A stretch of 5,786 nucleotides of DNA. It comes from Methanosphaera sp. rholeuAM74. Lineage in GTDB: Archaea > Methanobacteriota > Methanobacteria > Methanobacteriales > Methanobacteriaceae. Positions 1 to 4,952 of the stretch are shown piece after piece. Location: the NCBI GenBank assembly GCA_003266075.1, contig MUZZ01000151.1:1-5786 (forward strand). Direction: 5' to 3'. The stretch's first letter is position 1, and each line of letters begins with the position of its first letter. The notes under the pieces were generated by a model. The model was not told the origin of the DNA. It saw nothing but the letters and a program-made list of their open reading frames with translations, and searched no databases. The position numbers were made by a program, and so were the translations under genes.

Positions 1-1991
1 TACTCGCTGGAAATCCTAATGTGGGGAAAAGTTCAGTATTTAACAAACTAACTGGAATGAAACAACACGTAGGAAACTGGCCAGGTAAAACAGTAGAACG
101 AAAAGCAGGTAGTTTCAAATTTGATGGTGATGAAATAGAAGTAATAGATTTACCAGGAAACTACAGTTTAACCCCATATTCAGTAGAAGAAATAGTTTCA
201 AGAGATGCAATAGTACTTGAAGAAAACGATGCAGTAATCAACATAATAGATGCAGAAAATATCAAAAGAAACTTATACTTAACCTTACAAATAATGGAAA
301 CCGGAGCAAACACAGTACTAGCAGTCAACATGTTAAACTATGCTGAAGATGCAGGGTTCATAATAAACCTAAAGAAGTTAGAAGAAACATTAAAAATTCC
401 AGTAGTTGTAATTGATGCACGTGAAGGAAGAGGAATAGATGAACTAATAAAAACAACCATAGAGAGCACAAAAAAATCAAAAGAATATTCGGCTAATCTA
501 ACCTATGGATACGAACTCGATAATCAAATCGAAGAAGTTAAAAACCTATTTCCTAACGTAAAAATGGGATCAGCACCTGATTCCTGGGTGGCAGTAAAAC
601 TATTGGAAGGTGATGATGAAGCATTAGACATAGCCGAAGAATCACCAGACAAAGAAAACCTACGTAAATTAACGGATATACGTAGAAACTTAGAAAAAGA
701 ATTTAATAGTAATGTAGATGAAACACTTATAGATGCACGATACAATGAAATAGAATCAATAATGAATGAATGTGTAAAACAACCAACTGGTGACAACCAA
801 TCATTTACAGATAAAGTAGATAGAGTAGTAACAAACAAATGGTTAGGAATTCCAATATTCTTATTGATAATTTATCTAGTATTCTATATCACATACACTA
901 TAGGTGGACCTTTCCAAGACCTCATCGATGGGTTATTTGGAAAGTTAATCGAGTATTTAACAGGAGTCCTTGGTGAAGGATTGCTAACATCATTCATATT
1001 AAATGGTGTAATCGGTGGAGTAGGATCAGTACTAACATTCATACCTATCATATTCATACTTTTCTTCTTATTAAGTTTGATAGAAGATTGTGGATATTTA
1101 GCAAGAGCAGCATTTGTTATTGATAGGGCTATGTATAAAATAATGGGATTGTCAGGTAAAGCATTCATACCATTAATTTTAGGTATTGGATGTGACGTTA
1201 CCGGTGTAATGGCTACAAGAACCCTATCCAACGAAAGTGATAGGATTTCAACAATGTTAGCATTACCGTTCATATCATGTAGTGCAAGAATACCAATTTA
1301 TGCTATGTTCACGGCAGTATTCTTCACAACAAACCAAGCTAACATCACATTTTTATTATACATACTAGGTATGATAGTTGCAATATTAGTTGCAAAAGCA
1401 TTAAAAAGCACAGTATTTTCCGAAGAATCTTCACCTTTCATCATGGAGTTACCACCATATAGGTTACCAACACTTAAAAGTGCTTTGTTACATATGTGGG
1501 AGCGAGGTTCAATTTTCATCAAGAAAGCTGGTACAATTATTTTAGGTACTTCAGTACTTGTATGGATTTTAAGTAACCTACCTCCAGGTGTAGAATCAGG
1601 TTCTATAGAAAGTATTATTGGAATGATTGGAAATGTAATAGCACCAATATTTGCTCCACTAGGATTTGGATTCTGGCAGGCAGCTGTGGCACTAGTATTT
1701 GGAATAATGGCGAAAGAAGTAGTTGTTTCAACATTCGGAACATTGTTCGGTGTGGGAGAAGATGGTATATCCGAAGTATTACCAACACTATTTACTCCAC
1801 TATCAGCATTCTCATTCATGGTATTCAACTTACTATATGTACCATGTTTTGCTTGTCTAGGTGCAATCAAAGAGGAATCTAACTCATGGAAGTGGATGTT
1901 CGTATCTATAGCTATATGTTTAATAGTAGCATACGTATGTTCATTAATAGTGTTCCAGGGTGGATTATTACTAGGTTTCAACGCTGGATAA
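1..1991 (+). CDS. feoB: Ferrous iron transport protein B (FeoB), 5' partial
   Basis: FeoB imports Fe(II) through the cytoplasmic membrane, with an N-terminal G domain controlling a C-terminal permease. The reading frame runs off the left edge: the first full codon is at 3, and the GTG at 21 is the Val of the Walker A motif GNPNVGKS (9-32), not a start. About 662 residues are visible. G2 lies in GNWPGKTVE, G3 DLPG is at 147-158, G4 reads NMLN (327-338) and G5 reads DAR (414-422); the last two depart from NxxD and S[A/T]. A helical linker of the GDI type follows, then about eight hydrophobic segments from about 846 on. Conserved permease motifs are GIGCDVTG (1182-1205, gate 1, Pro missing), SCSARIPIY (1275-1301) and VPCFACLG (1839-1862, gate 2). 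The gene ends TAA just before a terminator. feoA would be expected upstream but is outside the window. Family assignment is certain; nucleotide and metal specificity are less so because of the altered motifs. Confidence 0.97.
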   Translation, partial: LAGNPNVGKSSVFNKLTGMKQHVGNWPGKTVERKAGSFKFDGDEIEVIDLPGNYSLTPYSVEEIVSRDAIVLEENDAVINIIDAENIKRNLYLTLQIMETGANTVLAVNMLNYAEDAGFIINLKKLEETLKIPVVVIDAREGRGIDELIKTTIESTKKSKEYSANLTYGYELDNQIEEVKNLFPNVKMGSAPDSWVAVKLLEGDDEALDIAEESPDKENLRKLTDIRRNLEKEFNSNVDETLIDARYNEIESIMNECVKQPTGDNQSFTDKVDRVVTNKWLGIPIFLLIIYLVFYITYTIGGPFQDLIDGLFGKLIEYLTGVLGEGLLTSFILNGVIGGVGSVLTFIPIIFILFFLLSLIEDCGYLARAAFVIDRAMYKIMGLSGKAFIPLILGIGCDVTGVMATRTLSNESDRISTMLALPFISCSARIPIYAMFTAVFFTTNQANITFLLYILGMIVAILVAKALKSTVFSEESSPFIMELPPYRLPTLKSALLHMWERGSIFIKKAGTIILGTSVLVWILSNLPPGVESGSIESIIGMIGNVIAPIFAPLGFGFWQAAVALVFGIMAKEVVVSTFGTLFGVGEDGISEVLPTLFTPLSAFSFMVFNLLYVPCFACLGAIKEESNSWKWMFVSIAICLIVAYVCSLIVFQGGLLLGFNAG

Positions 1992-1993
1992 TC

Positions 1994-2028
1994 GGTATGA
2001 ATTAATTTTCATACCATATTTTTTTTTT
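1994..2028 (+). terminator. Hairpin plus T-run terminator after feoB
   Basis: A perfect 8-bp stem (GGTATGAA at 1994-2001 with TTCATACC at 2008-2015) closes a 6-base loop and is followed within three bases by ten T residues (2019-2028). It begins three bases after the feoB stop codon. Archaeal termination depends mainly on the T-run, which is strong here. It implies that the downstream ribbon genes are normally transcribed from their own promoter. Confidence 0.8.
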
Positions 2029-2126
2029 AAAATAATTAGGGGGGTTTTACTCATGATTATAGGGGTAAATACCAAAAAATCTAAAAAAGAATAGATAATT
2101 TAAAATTCTATTTTTAAACGATTTCA

Positions 2127-2167
2127 TTATTATAGAAAATTAGATTAATTGTCGACTATTATAAATA
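2127..2167 (+). promoter_or_regulatory. Candidate promoter region of the zinc-ribbon gene pair
   Basis: Two TATA-like (box A) candidates lie upstream of the first ribbon gene: TTATTATAG at 2127-2135 and TTATAAATA at 2159-2167. The second is the better match, but a start about 25 bases downstream of it would fall on the ATG and leave out the Shine-Dalgarno at 2177. The first would give a leader of about 30 bases including that site. The sequence alone does not settle which is used. Confidence 0.3.
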
Positions 2168-2176
2168 ACATTATTT

Positions 2177-2181
2177 GAGGT
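2177..2181 (+). promoter_or_regulatory. Ribosome binding site of the first zinc-ribbon gene
   Basis: GAGGT at 2177-2181 matches the core complementary to the archaeal 16S 3' end. It sits 6 bases before the ATG at 2188 and 9 before the ATG at 2191. Both spacings are usable; the M-x-Q-C alignment with the neighbouring paralogue favours 2188. Confidence 0.6.
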
Positions 2182-2187
2182 CATAAT

Positions 2188-2397
2188 ATGATGCAGTGTA
2201 GATTATGTGGATGTAAGTTTGATGAGAAGACAGTCGAGCCCTGTGAATGCAACTGTGTGTTTGGTGGCTGTAACGGAGCTAACGTCAGATGTCCTAATTG
2301 TGGATATGATATGCCGTTACCATTAGAATTACGGCCAAAGCAGGAATCAAACTCATTGTTTAACAAAATTAGAAATTCATTTAAGCAACAAAATTAG
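2188..2397 (+). CDS. Small cysteine-rich zinc-ribbon protein (first of tandem pair)
   Basis: This is a 69-residue protein of unknown function with nine cysteines in its first 38 residues. The pattern is CRLC (4-7) with an extra Cys9, then CECNC (19-23), Cys28 and CPNC (35-38). Paired CxxC knuckles are typical of zinc ribbons or rubredoxin-like metal sites, so Zn or Fe binding is likely. The tail from about residue 55 (LFNKIRNSF) is a short amphipathic, basic stretch that also occurs in the next gene. There is no signal peptide or membrane segment, so it is probably cytoplasmic. It is a paralogue of the gene 18 bases downstream, with which it shares the heptapeptide-scale core (C)PNCGY and the start M-x-Q-C-[RK]-L-C-G. 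Part of the gene is more GC-rich than its surroundings. Location after feoB hints at iron or metal homeostasis, but a terminator separates them. I do not recognise a named family. Confidence 0.85.
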   Translation: MMQCRLCGCKFDEKTVEPCECNCVFGGCNGANVRCPNCGYDMPLPLELRPKQESNSLFNKIRNSFKQQN

Positions 2398-2415
2398 ATT
2401 GGGGAAGTGTTTAAC

Positions 2416-2628
2416 ATGGTTCAATGTAAGTTATGTGGTCATGAATTTGATGAAAATGAGGCAGAATTGATTGATTGTAAATGTGGCTGTGGTGGGGATA
2501 ATGTTCTTTGTCCTAATTGTGGTTATGAGGTTAGATTGCCACGCACTAATAAGCCTAGAAGAATCAAAAAAGATGAAGAATTAAGTTTTTTCGGAAAATT
2601 AGCTAACGTTCTTAGGATGGGCAACTAA
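2416..2628 (+). CDS. Small cysteine-rich zinc-ribbon protein (second of tandem pair)
   Basis: A 70-residue paralogue of the preceding gene. Seven cysteines form CKLC (4-7), CKCGC (21-25) and CPNC (32-35), consistent with one or two bound metal ions. A longer frame opens at GTG 2407, but I chose ATG 2416 because it aligns M-V-Q-C with M-M-Q-C of the first copy and leaves room for the weak G-rich site GGGG at 2401-2404. The C-terminal part is basic (RTNKPRRIKK) followed by SFFGKLANVL, an amphipathic helix like that of the first copy; this could contact nucleic acid, membrane surface or a partner protein. The 18-base spacing and the absence of a promoter between them indicate an operon. Function unknown. 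A role in metal sensing or delivery is only a guess from the feoB neighbourhood. Confidence 0.85.
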   Translation: MVQCKLCGHEFDENEAELIDCKCGCGGDNVLCPNCGYEVRLPRTNKPRRIKKDEELSFFGKLANVLRMGN

Positions 2629-2652
2629 TTATTAGTAAACAATCCTTTATTT

Positions 2653-2680
2653 TGCTACTTTTGTGTAGCACACTATTTTT
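2653..2680 (+). terminator. Hairpin terminator after the zinc-ribbon pair
   Basis: A perfect 6-bp stem, TGCTAC (2653-2658) with GTAGCA (2665-2670) around a 6-base loop, is followed by a run of five T at 2676-2680 and further T/A-rich sequence. It begins 24 bases after the stop codon of the second ribbon gene and probably ends that transcript. Confidence 0.6.
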
Positions 2681-2886
2681 AAAATTTTAAAAAAAGAGTA
2701 TAAGTAATTAAACTTTTAATTATATTATTGCTTGATATTGCGTTATTTTTTTAATAAGAGTATAATTTCATTTTTGTGGGTGAAATAATAATTTTTCCCT
2801 GTTTAACAATATCTTGAATAATATGTGTTTAATATTTTTGTTTTTGGAAGTGTTTTTTTTCCACAATACTATTATGTAAAAAACAA

Positions 2887-2894
2887 TATATAAA
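2887..2894 (+). promoter_or_regulatory. Orphan TATA-like box in the spacer
   Basis: TATATAAA is preceded by an A-rich stretch and is close to the archaeal box A consensus. A transcript from it would begin near 2915-2920, about 250 bases before the next gene. It could be a distal promoter of the ACT-domain gene, the promoter of a small RNA, or a chance match in AT-rich DNA. Confidence 0.25.
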
Positions 2895-3070
2895 TTTTGC
2901 TTTATCTGAATTAAATAGTTTTTTATTTTATCATTGTTTTCAGCTGTTTAACTTGTTTTATTATTATTTAAGTCACTGTTTGTTTTTATTTGGGAATATA
3001 ATGACTTTAACTCACATAGTCCTAGTTTAAAATGAAAATATATTATTCATGTTTTATTAAAGAAGATATT

Positions 3071-3089
3071 GGTAGTTAATCTCACTACC
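3071..3089 (+). other. Hairpin-forming inverted repeat in the spacer
   Basis: GGTAGT (3071-3076) and ACTACC (3084-3089) form a perfect 6-bp stem around a 7-base loop. It is the only GC-containing stem of this size in the right half of the spacer. The sequence after it (AAATTTTAAT) has only a short T-run, so it is a weak terminator candidate or an RNA structural element. Confidence 0.35.
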
Positions 3090-3113
3090 TAAATTTTAAT
3101 AAATTATATGGAA

Positions 3114-3127
3114 TATAATTATAATAT
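3114..3127 (+). promoter_or_regulatory. Candidate box A of the ACT-DUF5612 gene
   Basis: The AT-only stretch TATAATTATAATAT resembles an archaeal TATA box. Transcription about 25 bases downstream would begin near 3145-3150, giving a short leader that still contains the putative ribosome binding site at 3167. Other AT-rich stretches nearby (3102-3109, 3136-3146) are alternatives. Confidence 0.3.
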
Positions 3128-3166
3128 AGTGACATATGGATAACGTTTAAAAAATAGCTTTTAATG

Positions 3167-3174
3167 GGTGTGAT
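3167..3174 (+). promoter_or_regulatory. Ribosome binding site deciding the start of the ACT-DUF5612 gene
   Basis: GGTGTGAT resembles the GGTGAT part of the archaeal Shine-Dalgarno. It lies between two in-frame ATG codons (3164 and 3179) and is correctly spaced only for the second, which argues that translation starts at 3179. Confidence 0.5.
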
Positions 3175-3178
3175 TATC

Positions 3179-3829
3179 ATGGTAAATGCCATTAATATAC
3201 GTGCAATCGATAAACCTGGAGTTTTAATGAAAGTTACAGATTATATTGCTCAACAGGGTGTAAATATATTATACACTCATATGCATATGGAATCTAATGA
3301 GTATGCTAACACGTACATGGAATTGGATGATAGTGCAGATATTGACTTACTTATTTGTGGAATAAGCGATTTTCCAGAAGTAAAAGAGGTAATCAAGTCA
3401 CCGTCTATGGACATGATTTGGGGTAAGAGGATAATAATTATTGGTGGTGGAGCTCAGATATCTCAAGTAGCCTTAGGTGCTATTACAGAGGCTGATAGAC
3501 ACAATATACGTGGAGAACGTATTAGTGTAGACACATTACCAATTGCAGGTGAAGAAAAGCTAACTCAAGCAGTTAAAGCCGTAGGTTCCCTGCCACGTGT
3601 GGGTGTTCTGGTTCTGGCTGGTTCATTAATGGGTGGATCTATAGTTAATTCTATTAAGGAGATTAAGGAAAAATATGGTATTAAGGTTATTAGTTTGAAC
3701 ATGGTTGGTTCTGTAAGAGACTATGCTGATTTAGTTGTCACTGATCCAGTACAGGCTGGTGTGATGGCTGTTATGACAGTTGCTAATACTGCTAAGTTTG
3801 ACATTGATAGGGTAAATGAGGTTCTTTAG
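3179..3829 (+). CDS. ACT domain protein with DUF5612 C-terminal domain
   Basis: The product is 216 residues from ATG 3179; an in-frame ATG at 3164 would add five residues but has no ribosome site. Residues 1-70 form an ACT domain (MVNAINIRAIDKPGVLMKVT, then GVNILYTHMHME), a fold that usually binds amino acids or similar small ligands; the D-K-P-G-V-L turn is the typical ligand-binding loop. The remainder starts with a strand and glycine-rich turn (RIIIIGGGAQ) and has alternating strands and helices (VGVLVLAGSLMGGS, GIKVISLNMVGS, YADLVVTDPVQAG), matching the archaeal DUF5612 family as I remember it. No transmembrane or DNA-binding motif is evident. Probably a soluble regulator or sensor; its ligand and target are unknown. 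It is transcribed alone, after a long spacer, and converges with the next gene. Confidence 0.88.
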   Translation: MVNAINIRAIDKPGVLMKVTDYIAQQGVNILYTHMHMESNEYANTYMELDDSADIDLLICGISDFPEVKEVIKSPSMDMIWGKRIIIIGGGAQISQVALGAITEADRHNIRGERISVDTLPIAGEEKLTQAVKAVGSLPRVGVLVLAGSLMGGSIVNSIKEIKEKYGIKVISLNMVGSVRDYADLVVTDPVQAGVMAVMTVANTAKFDIDRVNEVL

Positions 3830-3840
3830 ATCATTTTTTT
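3814..3840 (+). terminator. Weak hairpin and T-run at the end of the ACT-DUF5612 gene
   Basis: AAATGA (3814-3819) and TCATTT (3831-3836) can pair across an 11-base loop that includes the stop codon, and seven T lie at 3834-3840. The stem is AT-rich and weak, but the T-run fits archaeal termination. The T-run overlaps the end of the convergent gene. Confidence 0.4.
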
Positions 3841-4870
3841 ATTTGGGGGGATTTTCTTCTAGTTTAATGTATTCATTTATTGATTCCCTACTTGTTCCAA
3901 CTATGAGGTTGTATGTTTTTTTCTTGTTCTCTTTATCGTATACTTCCTCACATACACCAGATGCAATTACTCGTTCATTATTTTTAACAATTCCTGTATA
4001 AGTATGTGTATACGATAAGACTTTTTCAATATTTTGTGGTACACCATCTATTACTTCAACATCTTTAACATGATATATAGATGGCGTGTCATAACTATTA
4101 TCATCACATGAAATTGTTGCCCTAATTTTCATAGAACCCAACTGTTTAATCATTAAATTCTTTTTTCGCGGTATCTCATCAAAGTTACGGGTAGCCATAA
4201 TGTCAAACAAGGTATCACCAATCAAACCCCTGTTATTCCTACGGTTCTCATAGAATTTATACTCCTCAAAGGTCAATGAGTTATCCTTCACACGCTTTTT
4301 GTACACCCTATACATTAACTCATCAGTAATTCTATTCAATGGGAATGAGTCATCATCCTTAATTTTACCAAATAAGTCTACCGCTTTCTTATGATTATCC
4401 AAACCAAAGACTATAAAATCAATATCTGATTCACCACTATTTTCCAAACCAATCAATGTTGAACCAGTGACACCCATATCAGAGTAATCTATACTAGCAT
4501 AATCATGAAAAATCATAGATAAACATTTAATCTTCTCATACAAAGGATTTTCATCATAGTTGTTGATTATGTACTCAAGTTTTTCGATAGGATTGTAGAC
4601 TTCCAAAATATCCTCCCTTAAAACACCCATCATCCTCTTGTTCTCAATATTCCACGTAAACAGGTATTCAGGATGATGCTCCTCAATATAAGAATAAGCC
4701 TCAGCACTATTAACTTTTTTGTATGATGAGCCACCAAGGAATCTGCTCCCACTTTCTGCAGGTACATACCTTAAAAAAGAGACAACATACTCTTCCGGAT
4801 GATGATAAGTATTAACGGCAAAGAAGAGGTGGTCTTTTGTTTCGATAAAGTATCTAGGTCTGATTATCAT
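3839..4870 (-). CDS. Archaeal predicted nucleotidyltransferase (COG1665-like, DNA polymerase beta superfamily)
   Basis: The protein has 343 residues. The N-terminal part (1-75) contains IRPRYFIETKDHLFFAV, YHHPEEYVVSFLRYVP and YKKVNSAEAYSYI, conserved in archaeal members as I recall them. The middle carries the nucleotidyltransferase signature: G136-S137 followed after eleven residues by D149-I-D151 (GESDIDFIVFG), the metal-binding pair of the polymerase-beta fold, and a plausible third carboxylate at D223 (LFDIMATR). The C-terminal 100 residues are strand-rich. These enzymes transfer a nucleotide to an unidentified acceptor; annotations as DNA polymerase subunit beta overstate what is known. 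The start at 4870 has the site GGGGGAT (4884-4878) 7 bases upstream. All expected catalytic residues are present, so it is probably active. It is divergent from DUF366-queD and convergent with the ACT gene, hence a single-gene transcript. Confidence 0.9.
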   Translation of the reverse strand: MIIRPRYFIETKDHLFFAVNTYHHPEEYVVSFLRYVPAESGSRFLGGSSYKKVNSAEAYSYIEEHHPEYLFTWNIENKRMMGVLREDILEVYNPIEKLEYIINNYDENPLYEKIKCLSMIFHDYASIDYSDMGVTGSTLIGLENSGESDIDFIVFGLDNHKKAVDLFGKIKDDDSFPLNRITDELMYRVYKKRVKDNSLTFEEYKFYENRRNNRGLIGDTLFDIMATRNFDEIPRKKNLMIKQLGSMKIRATISCDDNSYDTPSIYHVKDVEVIDGVPQNIEKVLSYTHTYTGIVKNNERVIASGVCEEVYDKENKKKTYNLIVGTSRESINEYIKLEENPPK

Positions 4871-4877
4871 ACGTACA

Positions 4878-4884
4878 ATCCCCC
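4878..4884 (-). promoter_or_regulatory. Ribosome binding site of the nucleotidyltransferase gene
   Basis: On the minus strand GGGGGAT precedes the ATG by 7 bases. It is G-rich but lacks the A of the usual GGAGG, so it is only a partial match; it stands out in otherwise AT-rich DNA and supports the chosen start. Confidence 0.45.
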
Positions 4885-4899
4885 ATATTTTTGCTCTGT

Positions 4900-4930
4900 T
4901 AAAATATATCTATGATTAAATATAAATATA
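4900..4930. promoter_or_regulatory. Divergent promoter region between the nucleotidyltransferase and DUF366 genes
   Basis: The 82-base gap must serve both directions. On the + strand AAAATATATC (4901-4910) would give a transcript starting near 4931, including the ribosome site at 4940. On the - strand TTTATATTTAATC (within 4914-4927) would give a start near 4897, ahead of its ribosome site. The two boxes overlap in layout, so the genes may compete or be co-regulated. The + strand reading of 4916-4930 is also TATA-like and could drive a nearly leaderless DUF366 transcript. Confidence 0.4.
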
Positions 4931-4939
4931 TTGATTAGT

Positions 4940-4943
4940 GGAG
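4940..4943 (+). promoter_or_regulatory. Ribosome binding site deciding the DUF366 start
   Basis: GGAG lies 9 bases before ATG 4953. The alternative upstream GTG start at 4938 overlaps this site and has none of its own, so ATG 4953 is preferred. Confidence 0.5.
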
Positions 4944-4952
4944 ACAATTATT

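Larger units (their letters stand above)
2681..3163. other. Long AT-rich spacer without a supported gene
   Basis: No convincing protein or tRNA gene is seen here. The + strand is strongly T-rich between about 2730 and 3000, with T-runs such as 2858-2865. Visible structures are an AT palindrome (2705-2722), a hairpin ATTTCA/TGAAAT with three further pairs beyond one mismatch (2761-2790) followed by five T, a TATA-like box TATATAAA (2887-2894), and a hairpin GGTAGT/ACTACC (3071-3089). The last 60 bases probably contain the promoter of the ACT-domain gene. A K/N-rich open stretch on the - strand (about 2770-2955) lacks a start codon and is probably chance or a remnant. Confidence 0.5.

Noticed and set aside
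524..1981. Three long minus-strand open frames opposite feoB (524-838, 884-1273, 1298-1981)
   Set aside because: They lie antisense to a clearly coding gene, have no recognisable domains and show Ser/Asn-rich composition expected of an antisense shadow.
21..1991. GTG at 21 as the start codon of feoB
   Set aside because: The GTG encodes the Val inside the Walker A motif GNPNVGKS, which begins upstream in the same frame at nt 9; the true start is outside the window.
2181..2366. Minus-strand open frame opposite the first ribbon gene
   Set aside because: The plus strand has a ribosome site, Cys motifs and a paralogue next door; the minus frame has no support.
2705..2722. AT-only inverted repeat TAATTAAA/TTTAATTA
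   Set aside because: The arms are almost purely A/T, so such palindromes are expected by chance in this spacer; kept only as part of the spacer description.
2770..2955. Minus-strand open stretch of about 60 codons in the spacer, rich in Lys, Asn and Ile
   Set aside because: It has no ATG start or ribosome site, and its composition is what AT-rich non-coding DNA gives; a decayed gene cannot be excluded but is not supported.
2629..3163. tRNA gene, CRISPR array or insertion-sequence ends in the long spacer
   Set aside because: No T-loop consensus (GGTTCGAATCC type), no regularly spaced direct repeats and no terminal inverted repeats around a transposase were found.
3816..4001. Plus-strand 61-residue frame overlapping the end of the nucleotidyltransferase gene
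   Set aside because: It is a Phe/Ser-rich shadow of the minus-strand gene and overlaps the end of the ACT-DUF5612 gene.
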